Part shown: in pieces, positions 34,790 through 43,574 of the stretch
Layout: each line of letters starts with the position of its first letter
How positions within the stretch are numbered: the first letter of the stretch is position 1
Assembly: GCF_032397745.1 (NCBI RefSeq)
Contig: NZ_CP135921.1
Span: 62,001 to 126,000, forward strand
From: Bradyrhizobium prioriisuperbiae
Lineage (GTDB): Bacteria; Pseudomonadota; Alphaproteobacteria; Rhizobiales; Xanthobacteraceae
DNA length: 64,000 nt
Direction of reading: 5' to 3'
The notes under the pieces: model-generated
The model's input: the letters and a program-made list of their open reading frames with translations, nothing else
What the model was told of the DNA's origin: nothing
The model's database searches: none
Position numbers and translations under genes: made by a program

Positions 34790-35843
34790 CGCAGCCTCCC
34801 GCTTCCGAAGCTTTGCCCTGACGGCCGAAACGGCCGACCCGTTCGCGTTCGCCCAGCACCAGGCTGATCAACCCCGCCGGGCGGAACATGATCACAAGCA
34901 GCAGCAGCACGCCCAGAATGATCGGCCAGATGTCCTGATAGCTGTTCGAGAGCCAAAAGCTCAGGGCCTCGATGACAATCGTGCCGATGATGGCCCCGAT
35001 CAACGTGCCGGCGCCGCCGAACAGGACGTACAGCACCACCTGGGTCGACATCACCACGCCAAGCATGTTCGGCCAGACGAAGCCTTCATGGAACGCATAG
35101 AGGCTGCCGGCGAGCCCGGCGATGGCACCACCGAGGGCGAACACGATGGCTTTCAGATGCTGGACCTTGTAGCCAAAAAAAGTGATGCGCTGCTCGTTCT
35201 CGCGCAGCCCCGCGAGCGCAAGGCCGAACTGCGAGCGCACCAGGAAGCGGCAGAGCAGATAGACCACCAGCAGAAAACCGAGCGCCAGATAATAGAAGGC
35301 CGGCCCTTCGGTGAAATCATAGGAGCCGACTGTCATCGGGGGAATCGAAGGAATGCCATTCTGCCCACCGAGATAATACCAGCCCCGTGCCAGTCGATCG
35401 GCGGCATAACCACCGGTAAGGGTTCCCAGCGAAACAAAGATCACGCTGGCCGGATGCCGCCCGAGCAGCAGAAAGCCGCCGAGCAGCAGCGCACTCACCA
35501 GCCCGATCAGCACGCCGGCCGGCAAGACAACCAGCAGCGAGGCGATGCCGAGATCGCGGGTGATCAGCGCCACGCCATAGCCCGCGGCGCCAAAAAACAA
35601 CGCCTGGCCGAAACTCATGATGCCGGCATAGCCCCAGACCAGATCGAACGACAGTGCGAACAGGCACAGGATCAGCACCCTTGTCGCATAGACCGTCAGA
35701 TAGTCCTGCAGCACTAACGGCGCGAGCAGCACGATCATCAGTACCGCGAGTTCGATCAAGGGCAGGATCGCGCGGCGGTGCATGGTGCGGGCGGGCGTGG
35801 ATGCCGCGAACGAAAGAGGTTGCGATGAGGTGGTTTCGGTCAT
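34776..35843 (-). CDS. livM: Branched-chain-type ABC transporter permease LivM
   Basis: A 355-residue permease with about nine helices and the BPD_transp_2 signature segment DLVWGYAGIMSFGQALFFGAAGYGVAL. LivM forms the channel with LivH. ATG 35843 starts it. It is separated from the binding-protein gene upstream by a 175-bp gap with a repeat. Confidence 0.9.
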   Translation of the reverse strand: MTETTSSQPLSFAASTPARTMHRRAILPLIELAVLMIVLLAPLVLQDYLTVYATRVLILCLFALSFDLVWGYAGIMSFGQALFFGAAGYGVALITRDLGIASLLVVLPAGVLIGLVSALLLGGFLLLGRHPASVIFVSLGTLTGGYAADRLARGWYYLGGQNGIPSIPPMTVGSYDFTEGPAFYYLALGFLLVVYLLCRFLVRSQFGLALAGLRENEQRITFFGYKVQHLKAIVFALGGAIAGLAGSLYAFHEGFVWPNMLGVVMSTQVVLYVLFGGAGTLIGAIIGTIVIEALSFWLSNSYQDIWPIILGVLLLLVIMFRPAGLISLVLGERERVGRFGRQGKASEAGGCDGAA

Positions 35844-35891
35844 TGCGAGATCCGACGCGGGTGCGGGAAAGGACGCTGCGCCTCACCACCC

Positions 35892-35985
35892 ACCGTCATG
35901 CGCGAGCTTGCCCCGCGCATCCAGCTTTCTGGCAGACGCCGCGAAGGAAGCTGGATTGCCGGGTCAAGCCCGACAATGACGCGGA
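35892..35985. repeat. Intergenic inverted repeat
   Basis: Two arms (CCGTCATGCGCG near 35892 and ACAATGACGCGG near 35973) flank two smaller hairpins that include CAAGCCCG and AAGCTGGAT segments. It lies between livM and the binding-protein gene. Confidence 0.5.
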
Positions 35986-36018
35986 GTTTGGTGCAACGTG
36001 ACAACAAACCGAACGCCA

Positions 36019-37239
36019 TCAGCATTCCTTCGGATCCACCAGCCCCGCACTGCGGGCGACCAGCTCGTAGTTGCCGTTCTTCGCCACGGCCGTGTACATC
36101 TTCATCTTGCAGTGACGCTGCCCCGGAACCATTTCGGCGGGGCCGCCGGGACCCTCGGCGATCTTGGCGTGGTCGAGCGCCGCCGCCACCGCATCGCGGT
36201 CCGCTTTGCCGGCCTCCTTGACGGCCGCCTCCCACAACTTCAGGCCGCGATAGGTGCCGGTTGCAGCACTGCCGGCCGCGAACAGGAAGGTGCCGGGAAA
36301 CTGCTTGTCGTATGCGGCCTGGATCTTGGCACTGACCGGATCCTCCGGCACCAATGCCTTGAAGTAGTCGAGGCAGCTCGCCAGCCCCTCGATCTCGTTC
36401 GGTTGATTGATGCCGAGCGTGTTCTCGTCATAATAGACGCAGGCGAGCCGGCCGCCGTTCTTGAGAAAGCCCGCTTCATAAAGCTGCTTGAAGAACGGGC
36501 CGACACCGGGCGGGATCACGGTGTTGAAGACGACGTCGACCTTGTTGGAGATGATACGGTTGACGGTCGCGGAAAAATCGATCTGGTCCAGCGGATAGTA
36601 TTCCTCGAACACCACCTCGCCGCCGCTCGCCTCGATAACTTTGCGGGCGTAGGTGTTCAACGTGTGCGGCCAGACATAGTTGGCGCTCGGCAGCGCGAAC
36701 CTCTTGCCGCCATTCTTCACCAGCCATGGAATGAACTCATCGCACTGCTGCGCCGGCGTCGGCCCGGTGCAGAACAGATGCGGCGTGCACTCCTTGCCCT
36801 CGTAGAGCTGCGGATAGATATAGAGCGTCTTGCCGCGTGCGACGATGACGTCCTTGATGGCGTTGCGCATCGAACTGGTGATGCCGCCGAGCACGACGTC
36901 AACTTTGTCGCGCTGGATCAGCTTGCGCACATTACCGACCGCGACCGACTCGTTCGATGCGGTGTCTTCGATCAGCAGCTCCAGCGGTCGTCCCAGCAGG
37001 CCACCGCCATCGTTGATCTCCTTCACCACCATGCGCGCCACATTGGCGTCGGCATTGCCGGCGTAGCCGATCGGACCGGTGAGATCCGTCGCAATACCTA
37101 CCTTGATCGGCCCCGCCGCGGCATTGGCCCAGTCGGGGCTGATCACCCAGCTTCCGGCGCCGGTGGCGATCGCAGCGCTGGCGAAGGCGAAATTGCCGAG
37201 GAACCGGCGGCGATTGAGCTCACGCTTGTCGTTGAACAT
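36019..37239 (-). CDS. Amide/urea-type ABC transporter substrate-binding protein with a Tat-like signal
   Basis: A 406-residue periplasmic binding protein of the Peripla_BP_5/AmiC fold. It opens with a twin-arginine-like leader (NRRRFLGNFAFASAAI) and then VGIATDLTGPIGYAGNADANVARMVVKEIN and GPTPAQQCDEFIPWLV with SANYVWPHTLN, which recall FmdD/UrtA-type receptors. Ligand binding is expected in the cleft between the two lobes. Start ATG 37239 fits the signal. It belongs to the transporter set with livH and livM. Confidence 0.88.
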   Translation of the reverse strand: MFNDKRELNRRRFLGNFAFASAAIATGAGSWVISPDWANAAAGPIKVGIATDLTGPIGYAGNADANVARMVVKEINDGGGLLGRPLELLIEDTASNESVAVGNVRKLIQRDKVDVVLGGITSSMRNAIKDVIVARGKTLYIYPQLYEGKECTPHLFCTGPTPAQQCDEFIPWLVKNGGKRFALPSANYVWPHTLNTYARKVIEASGGEVVFEEYYPLDQIDFSATVNRIISNKVDVVFNTVIPPGVGPFFKQLYEAGFLKNGGRLACVYYDENTLGINQPNEIEGLASCLDYFKALVPEDPVSAKIQAAYDKQFPGTFLFAAGSAATGTYRGLKLWEAAVKEAGKADRDAVAAALDHAKIAEGPGGPAEMVPGQRHCKMKMYTAVAKNGNYELVARSAGLVDPKEC

Positions 37240-37243
37240 CGGA

Positions 37244-38101
37244 TTAGACCCCTCTTCCCGATACAAGGCCCTGCGGCCGGAATTTGATGAAGATGATGGC
37301 GAGCACGAACACCAGCACATCGGCGACCACCGGCGACATCACCCAAGGCAATGCGGCGCTCAGCGTACCGATCAACCCTGCGCCGGCGACAGGCCCGGCG
37401 AACGATCCGATGCCGCCGACCATCACGGCGACGAAGCCCTGAATGAGAAAGCGAATGCCGAGATCGGCGAACAGCGAGAATACCGGCACAATCAGTGCAC
37501 CGGCAAGCCCCGCAAGGGCCGCGCCAAACGCGAAGGTCGCGCTGTAAATCATGGGCGTGGAAATGCCGGACGCACGGGCCAGCGCAGGATTCTCCAGCGA
37601 CGCGCGGATCCGCAGGCCGAACGAGGTATGCGCCAAGAGCGCGTAGCTGCCGGCCATCACCAGCGCCGTGATCACAATGATCACGCAACGCCAGGTGGAA
37701 AAATGAAGGGCGCCGAGGGTGAGCGAACCGCCGACCGGCTCCGGCACCGAAATGTAGAGCCCGCCGATCAAACCACGCACGACTTCCCGGATGATCAATC
37801 CCAGCGCATAGGTGCCGAGCATGGCGACAATGGGCGCGGCATAGAAACGGCGCACGACGAGGCGCTCCAGCACAAATCCGAGCGCACCAACCGCGAAGGG
37901 AGCGGCCACCATGCCGAGCCAGACCGGCAGACCGGCGGTGTGGGCGAGATACGTCACATAAGCGCCGAGCAGCACGAACTCGCCCTGGGCGAAATTGAAG
38001 ATGCCCATCATGCTGGCGATGATGCCGAGCCCGAGCACGACCAGAACCACGATTGCGCCGAAGCTCAGGATCTCGAACAGGGCGATGAAGAGGCTATCCA
38101 T
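37244..38101 (-). CDS. livH: Branched-chain-type ABC transporter permease LivH
   Basis: A 285-residue permease with about eight helices and the motif GIIASMMGIFNFAQGEFVLLGAYV typical of LivH/UrtB. It forms the inner-membrane channel with LivM. It lies 190 bp after the amidase gene and 4 bp before the binding-protein gene. Confidence 0.9.
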   Translation of the reverse strand: MDSLFIALFEILSFGAIVVLVVLGLGIIASMMGIFNFAQGEFVLLGAYVTYLAHTAGLPVWLGMVAAPFAVGALGFVLERLVVRRFYAAPIVAMLGTYALGLIIREVVRGLIGGLYISVPEPVGGSLTLGALHFSTWRCVIIVITALVMAGSYALLAHTSFGLRIRASLENPALARASGISTPMIYSATFAFGAALAGLAGALIVPVFSLFADLGIRFLIQGFVAVMVGGIGSFAGPVAGAGLIGTLSAALPWVMSPVVADVLVFVLAIIFIKFRPQGLVSGRGV

Positions 38102-38129
38102 GGAAACTCAATTCATGTGCCTTGGGCCC

Positions 38130-38252
38130 TCCCCTCATCCTGAGGAGCCCGCGAAGCGGGCGTCTCAAAGGATGAGGCCGAGGCATTGAGAGAATCCGAA
38201 CCCAGCCTCATGGTTCGAGACGGCGCTGCGCGCCTCCTCACCATGAGGGTCG
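38130..38252. repeat. REP-like palindrome between amidase and livH
   Basis: The left arm CCCTCATCCTGAGGAGCCC and right arm CTCCTCACCATGAGGG fold with internal hairpins, as at 1337-1448 and 7338-7473. In a co-oriented gene pair it may stabilise mRNA or partly terminate transcription. Confidence 0.7.
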
Positions 38253-38291
38253 GGCTCAGAGGCAACAAGATGTCGGAGCAAATTTTCACCC

Positions 38292-39806
38292 TCACATCTT
38301 CTTCCAGTCGCCGGCCTGCTCGAAGGCATGCGCGGCGCGGTAGATGGTCATCTCGTCAAAATGCTTGCCGATCAGCATCAGCCCGACCGGAAGCCCGTCG
38401 ACCATGCCGCAGGGCAGCGACATCGCCGGGTGATGAGTGATGTCGAACGGCGCGGTGTTGGAGATCATTTCCAGCGCGCGGGCGATCACCTCCTCACGCG
38501 GCGCGCCCGGTGCCGGCAGTTTGGTCGCCTTCATGGGCGTGGTCGGCATCAGCAGCAGGTCGTAGCTCGCCAGCGCCTTGTCATAGGCGGCGGTGAGCCG
38601 GCGGGAGATATTCAGCGCCTTGCCGTAGTAGCGCGGGCCGAAATTGTTGTTGATGTAGGTGCCGATCATCAAGAACAGCTTGGTCGTTTCCGACAGCGAA
38701 TCCGCCTGACGGCGCCAGCCGCGATGGGCTTCCATCAGTGATGTTGAATAGAGATCGCCGCGGCTGAGCCCATAGCCGTCGCCCCACATCATGGTCGCGG
38801 TCAGACCTTCAGTGCCGATCGGCGTCCAGATCGCGGGACCCGCGAGATGCATCGGAATCGAGACTTCCTCGACCACAGCGCCCAGGTCCTTCAGCCGCTT
38901 GACGGCCTCGCGCACGCTTTCGTTGACGGCAGCCTCCGCCGTCGCCTGCTCGAAGCCTTCTTTCACCACGCCGATCTTCAAGCCCTTGATGTCGCCGGTC
39001 AGCGCCTTGGTGTAATCCTGCACCTTGGGCGATTTGATGCGGGGGTCGTAACCGTCATCGCCGGCAATCACCTCCAGCAGCAGCGCATTGTCCTCCACCG
39101 TCGCCGTCATCGGGCCGGTGTGGTCGACATAGACCTCGATCGGCATGATGCCGGTGTAGGGGACGAGCCCCCAGGTCGGCTTCATGCCGTAGGTGCCGCA
39201 GAACGACGACGGCATGCGGATCGAACCGCCCTGGTCACCACCGATCGCCATGTCGACTTCGCCAAGCGCCACCACAACACCGCTGCCCGACGACGAACCG
39301 CCAGCGGAGTAGCCCATCTTGTGCGGATTGTGCACCGCCCCGGTGGAATTGGTGTGGCTGCCGCCGGACAGGCAGAAGTGTTCGCAATGCACCTTGCCCA
39401 TGATCTCGGCGCCAGCATCGAGCATGCGGGTGACGATGGTGGCGTCGAAGTCCGGCACATAACCTTCGAGCGTCGAGGAGCCGTTCATCATCGGCACGCC
39501 GGCCAGCATGATGTTGTCCTTCAGCGCCACGGTCTTGCCCTTCAGCTTGCCGCTTGAGGCGCCCTTCACGCTCGACTTGTAGTACCAGGCGTTGCGCGGA
39601 TTTTCGTCGGGCCCCGGGCGATAGCCGGGCGTGCGCGGATACTTCACCGCGGGGATTTCGTCAGGCATCGACGCGATGGCGTTGTAGGCATCGATCGAAC
39701 CCTGCATCAGACCGCGGAACGAGCCGACGTCATCGTCGGTCAGCGACAGGCCGCACTGGTCGGCGATGGCACGCAGTTGATCGGGCGTGGGAAGCGTGAC
39801 GGTCAC
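38292..39806 (-). CDS. Amidase-signature enzyme, RhAmidase-like
   Basis: A 504-residue amidase-signature enzyme. With the GTG start at 39806 (AGGAG seven bases upstream) the catalytic residues fall at K96 (VALKDN), S171 (GYSAGGSSSGSG) and S195 (GGDQGGSIRMPSS). As I recall, these are the same numbers as the K96-S171-S195 triad of the Rhodococcus N-771 enantioselective amidase. It hydrolyses an amide to an acid and ammonia, probably in the cytoplasm after uptake. The longer frame from 39932 is rejected. It is the first gene of the amide-type ABC operon, so the transported compound is likely its substrate. Confidence 0.9.
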   Translation of the reverse strand: MTVTLPTPDQLRAIADQCGLSLTDDDVGSFRGLMQGSIDAYNAIASMPDEIPAVKYPRTPGYRPGPDENPRNAWYYKSSVKGASSGKLKGKTVALKDNIMLAGVPMMNGSSTLEGYVPDFDATIVTRMLDAGAEIMGKVHCEHFCLSGGSHTNSTGAVHNPHKMGYSAGGSSSGSGVVVALGEVDMAIGGDQGGSIRMPSSFCGTYGMKPTWGLVPYTGIMPIEVYVDHTGPMTATVEDNALLLEVIAGDDGYDPRIKSPKVQDYTKALTGDIKGLKIGVVKEGFEQATAEAAVNESVREAVKRLKDLGAVVEEVSIPMHLAGPAIWTPIGTEGLTATMMWGDGYGLSRGDLYSTSLMEAHRGWRRQADSLSETTKLFLMIGTYINNNFGPRYYGKALNISRRLTAAYDKALASYDLLLMPTTPMKATKLPAPGAPREEVIARALEMISNTAPFDITHHPAMSLPCGMVDGLPVGLMLIGKHFDEMTIYRAAHAFEQAGDWKKM

Positions 39807-40081
39807 GGGCGTTCTCCTGATGGCTTTTTGCGAAACGATGGAGTGCAGACACCCGGGGTCGTCCCGCCGCATGGGATACGGACGGCTGGAGGCAGACAGC
39901 AACTTTCGAACGCCCCGGCGGCGTGTCTCCAAATAGAAACGGAAATATTTTCCTTTTCAAGCATTATTTTGTGACAGAACGCCGGATCAACGACAAAAGG
40001 CAGCGCTGACGCACGGGCAGCGCCCTCGCGTAGGCCCAAAAAGACCAGACACGCCGCGACAAATGTCCGCTTCGCACCGAG
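39807..40081. promoter_or_regulatory. Amidase promoter region with a motif shared with the MarR/AmiC-like promoter
   Basis: No gene is visible. AATATTTTCC at 39944-39953 (GGAAAATATT on the transcribed strand), inside the small palindrome GGAAATATTTTCC, recurs at 41369-41378 in the AmiC-like / MarR divergent promoter. The shared 10-mer may be the MarR operator. Confidence 0.4.
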
Positions 40082-41287
40082 TCAGAACCGCTTGATGACC
40101 TGGAAATCCAGCCCCGAGGCCTGCGCCAGATAAATCGGCATCCGCGCGCCGCCGTTTCGGATCACGATCTCGCCGCGAGCGGCGCGGTAGGAAATGTTCT
40201 TCGCCGCCGCCTGCAGCGGCCGGCCCGCGAGCGATCCGGCAGAACCGGCGATCGTTTCGAGGAACTTCAATCCCTCGTAATTCGACTGCGCCACCGAGCC
40301 GACCGGCGGCGCGGCACGGCCGAACGCATCCTCGTACTGGGTGTGAAACGCATCATTGTCCCTGGATGCGATATCCGAGAAATAGCCTGACGAACAATAC
40401 AGGTTTTCGGAGTTGTCGGCGCCGATACCCAGCAGCACGGTTTCGTCCATGGCGCCGACGAACCGCAGCATCTTCCGCGCCAGGCCGTGCTCGGCAAAAG
40501 CGCGGTTGAAAAGGATGCTGTTGGTGCCGATCAGGGACACCAGCACCACATCGGGCTTGGCCTTCTTGATGCGGGCGAGATGCTCGTCATGATCATGCAG
40601 TCCCATCGGCACGAACTCTTCGCCGACCACCTGCCCGCCGGCTTGCGCGATGTAGCGCTTGATAGCGCGGTGCGACAGCCAGGGCCAGACATAGTCGCTG
40701 CCGATCAGGTACCAGCGTTTGGCGCGTTTGACCTCGGACAGCCACTGGATCGCCGGGCGCGACTGGCCGCGCGGGGTCTCTCCGATCGCCATCACCCCGG
40801 GCGTGCGTTCGCCCCCCTCATAGACCGGCGTGTAGATATAGGGCACGCGACCGGCGATGACCTTGCGCAGCGCCACCCGCACGGCGCTGATGTGCGACCC
40901 CATGATGATATCGGCATCGTCACCTGCGACGATCTCGGAGGCTTTATCGACGACGTCATCGATATCGCCGCCCGTATCGTGAAACGTCACCTCGATTTCG
41001 CGGCCCAAGATGCCGCCGCGCCGATTGATCTCGGAAACCGCCAGCAAGGTGGCATTGATCGACGCAGGCCCCCAGATGCCCGGCGTTCCAGACAGGCCGA
41101 TGAAGTTGGCAACGCGAAGCTTGCCGCGGTCCCTGCGAGCCCGCAGCAGTCCGAAATCCGGGGCGTCGGCAAGGCCGCTGATTGCCGAAAAATCAGGCAG
41201 CTGCTTCATCAGGCCGGGCGGCATCGGCAGGCCACCGGGTGTCGCGGTCCACCTCATTCCGGCCGACATGGATGAGAGCACGCGCAC
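40082..41287 (-). CDS. AmiC-like cytosolic binding protein
   Basis: A 401-residue protein with the Peripla_BP_5 fold (VANFIGLSGTPGIWGPASINATLLAVSEINRRGGILGREIEVTFHDTGG; MGSHISAVRVAL; YLIGSDYVWPWLSHRAI; LYCSSGYFSD). It has no signal peptide, unlike the receptor at 36019-37239. That is the situation of AmiC of Pseudomonas, a cytosolic amide sensor that holds the antiterminator AmiR. No AmiR gene is visible here; the neighbour is a MarR regulator on the opposite strand. I chose GTG 41287 with GGAG upstream; ATG 41347 is an alternative. A secreted protein lacking its leader is the other reading. Confidence 0.75.
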   Translation of the reverse strand: MRVLSSMSAGMRWTATPGGLPMPPGLMKQLPDFSAISGLADAPDFGLLRARRDRGKLRVANFIGLSGTPGIWGPASINATLLAVSEINRRGGILGREIEVTFHDTGGDIDDVVDKASEIVAGDDADIIMGSHISAVRVALRKVIAGRVPYIYTPVYEGGERTPGVMAIGETPRGQSRPAIQWLSEVKRAKRWYLIGSDYVWPWLSHRAIKRYIAQAGGQVVGEEFVPMGLHDHDEHLARIKKAKPDVVLVSLIGTNSILFNRAFAEHGLARKMLRFVGAMDETVLLGIGADNSENLYCSSGYFSDIASRDNDAFHTQYEDAFGRAAPPVGSVAQSNYEGLKFLETIAGSAGSLAGRPLQAAAKNISYRAARGEIVIRNGGARMPIYLAQASGLDFQVIKRF

Positions 41288-41368
41288 TTTCTCTCCGTTT
41301 TCCCGGCTTATTGCGACCTCAACAGGCCACCACCGCGGGGCCGGCATGTGACCAAGGAATATCGTAAG

Positions 41369-41388
41369 GGAAAATATTGAAACTTCAA
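41369..41388. promoter_or_regulatory. Candidate operator between AmiC-like and MarR genes
   Basis: GGAAAATATT (41369-41378), shared with the amidase promoter, runs into the inverted repeat TTGAA-AC-TTCAA (41377-41388). Its place in a divergent gap suits MarR control of both directions. Confidence 0.4.
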
Positions 41389-41500
41389 CAATTGCCGTGC
41401 ATATAGAACCGGCATGTCGTGCCGAAGATTCATCAGGGCTGACGCACGGCGCGCCGAGAACGCTTGATCATCAACAACTCTGCATTGTGAAGTCCGAACC

Positions 41501-41968
41501 GTGGCCAAATCTCCTTCGCGCATCGCAGCAGCGCGCGACATCCCGATCACCGAGCATCTCGCCTACCTGCTGGCGCAGGCGAGCCGCGAGATCAACCGGC
41601 AGCTCGAGGCGCGCCTGCGCCAGGAAGGCGTGCCGGTGGAGCAGTGGCGCATCCTGAAGGTGCTGTCTGACGGCAGCGGCCGCTCGATGGGTGAACTGGC
41701 CGATGCGGTGCTACTCAATCATCCGACCCTGACCAAGATGATCGACCGCATGGTGTCTGACTCGCTGGTCTATCGCGCCCAGGATGCCGACGACCGCCGC
41801 AAGGTGCTGATGTATGCCTCCGACCGCGGCAAGGCGCTGACCCAGCGGCTGAACTCGCTGGCGCAAAGCCAGGAAGCCTTCATCGCCGAGAGCTACGGAA
41901 ACCGCGCCACCGCGGAATTGAAACGACTGCTGGAAAACCTGGTCGACAGCGCCACGCCCGTCGGGTGA
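41501..41968 (+). CDS. MarR family transcriptional regulator
   Basis: A 155-residue winged-helix protein with VPVEQWRILKVLSD, MGELADAVLLNHPTLTKMIDRMV and the wing DADDRRKVLMYASDRG. GTG start at 41501. It is divergent from the AmiC-like gene. Through the motif shared with the amidase promoter it is the likely controller of the amide module. Confidence 0.88.
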   Translation: MAKSPSRIAAARDIPITEHLAYLLAQASREINRQLEARLRQEGVPVEQWRILKVLSDGSGRSMGELADAVLLNHPTLTKMIDRMVSDSLVYRAQDADDRRKVLMYASDRGKALTQRLNSLAQSQEAFIAESYGNRATAELKRLLENLVDSATPVG

Positions 41969-42000
41969 CGGCCGTATTCAAGATCCCTCGACAGCTCACA

Positions 42001-42026
42001 ACAAAATGCCCGGCACGAGGCCGGGC
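42001..42026 (-). terminator. Intrinsic terminator of the porin-like gene
   Basis: The stem GCCCGGC (42008-42014) / GCCGGGC (42020-42026) is followed on the minus strand by ATTTTGT, about 45 bp after the stop of the outer membrane protein gene. Confidence 0.7.
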
Positions 42027-42069
42027 GAGTCGTTGCAGGGAGGATCGATCACTCACACACGCGCAGAAC

Positions 42070-42885
42070 TCAATACTTGGCGACGACCGGGCCGCCGAAC
42101 TTGTAGTTGATGCCGGCGCGGACAATGTGTTCCTGGGTCTTCCAGTCATAGCCGACCTGGAACGGCGGCAACGCAATGGTGGGATTGGCAATGGCGGACT
42201 GGCTGCCGAGATCGAGATAAAGATACTCGAGCTTCGCCGACCAGTTCTGCGTGAACGCCCATTCGGCGCCGGCGCCGGCGGTCCAGCCGACCTTGGTCTT
42301 GCCGAAGGCCGCGGGATACGACGCGGTGCCGGTCGGCCTGAAATCGGTGATCGCAGAGTAGTCAACGTGACCATAGGCGAGACCGCCGGTTGCGTAGAGC
42401 AACAGCCGATCTATCGGCGAGAAGCCTAAACGACCGCGCACGGTCCCGAACCACGTCAACTTCTCGGTTGACTGCAGGGAGGATCCGGCACCAAACGGCG
42501 TCCCGTTGTTCTGAATGATCGGAGACAGGAGCGCCGTGCCTTTGATATCCGCGCCCTGAATATCCGCTTCGAGGCCCCAGACGAACCGGTTAACTTGCCA
42601 GTTGAAGCCAATCTGCCCGCCTCCGATCACGCCCTTCGGATCAGGCGACAGCGTGGTCGGCGCGAGGTTGATAAACTGTGCTGCAGTGGGCAGCGGCGTC
42701 ACCTGCGTGTCGGCATTACCCCAGCCATAACCGACGTTGCCGCCGATGTAGAAGCCCGTCCAATTGTAGATGGGCTCGGCGATCACCGGCGGCGCCTTGG
42801 TGTAGGGCCGCGCGGCGAGATCGGCCGCGGAGGCAGAGACGATACCGGCGAATGCAAAAGCAGTCGTGAGCAGAACCTTTTTCAT
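42070..42885 (-). CDS. Outer membrane beta-barrel protein, Omp25/RopB-like
   Basis: A 271-residue exported protein. A Sec signal (MKKVLLTTAFAFAGIVSASA-A) is followed by a linker and the family opening YNWTGFYIGGNVGYGWG, alternating amphipathic beta strands and the usual last strand ending HIVRAGINYKFGGPVVAKY. The 8-stranded barrel sits in the outer membrane and is abundant in rhizobia, acting in envelope stability. Start ATG 42885. A strong terminator follows. Confidence 0.9.
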   Translation of the reverse strand: MKKVLLTTAFAFAGIVSASAADLAARPYTKAPPVIAEPIYNWTGFYIGGNVGYGWGNADTQVTPLPTAAQFINLAPTTLSPDPKGVIGGGQIGFNWQVNRFVWGLEADIQGADIKGTALLSPIIQNNGTPFGAGSSLQSTEKLTWFGTVRGRLGFSPIDRLLLYATGGLAYGHVDYSAITDFRPTGTASYPAAFGKTKVGWTAGAGAEWAFTQNWSAKLEYLYLDLGSQSAIANPTIALPPFQVGYDWKTQEHIVRAGINYKFGGPVVAKY

Positions 42886-43149
42886 GACAACCCTAATGCT
42901 TCTGAAAAGATGGATTCAACAATTGACTTGCAGCGAACTGTACGGGCGAAAGCTGCACAAGTCTGTGTGCTGCGGGTCACACCGGCCGAGTTCCGTATAG
43001 GTCCAGCATGCGCTAACGACATCAAACATGCGCAGGCTGCATCATTCGATGTCGGAAACCGGACATAAGCAGCCACAACGCTCTGCAACTGCTGCACGTG
43101 CGACCGGCCTCGCTGCGATACCGCCATTGCTTCGTGAACAGCCGACAGC

Positions 43150-43181
43150 AAAAAGCCCCGGTTGTAGAGACCGGGGCTTTT
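43150..43181 (-). terminator. Bidirectional intrinsic terminator
   Basis: AGCCCCGG (43154-43161) and CCGGGGCT (43171-43178) form a perfect 8-bp stem with a 9-base loop. A run of five T follows on the minus strand and four on the plus strand. The nearest upstream gene on the minus strand is the LysR gene, 394 bp away, so it may instead end a short RNA. Confidence 0.8.
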
Positions 43182-43574
43182 CAGTCAGGATCAGATAACA
43201 CGCTCTCGTAAACCCGCCCACCGGCTGACCGATGCCGGCCCGCGAGATCATCGTCCAGGACTGCTGTCCTGATCTCCCCAAGTTCAAAAATCAGGTTCAA
43301 AAACTCAACTGTGAAAGCCTGCTTTCGAAACCCCCATTTCGAAAGTCACCTTCTCGAAAAACCCTTTCCCCAAAGTCTTTTTCGAGACGTCCCCTTCGCG
43401 ACCCCCTCGCGAATATGGTTTCACCATAGCAGGCGAAGACGCGAAAGTCTGTGGACTGGCGGCAACACCGGCGGACTTTGCGAAGCAGTCGGCAGCGGTA
43501 AGGAGATGCGGCATCGTTGACGACTGCTACAATTTTCGTATCTCATGAAATTCGCTGCCGCGCAGTACCGCCGT
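43182..43574. other. Non-coding, hairpin-rich stretch between LysR gene and terminator
   Basis: No convincing protein gene is seen. The region holds the hairpin CAGGACTGCTGTCCTG (about 43256-43271) and a degenerate minisatellite with repeated TTTCGAA/TTCGAAA units (about 43321-43375). The minus strand could carry a small RNA that ends at the terminator above. The adjoining 42886-43149 also lacks a gene and must hold the porin promoter. Confidence 0.35.
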
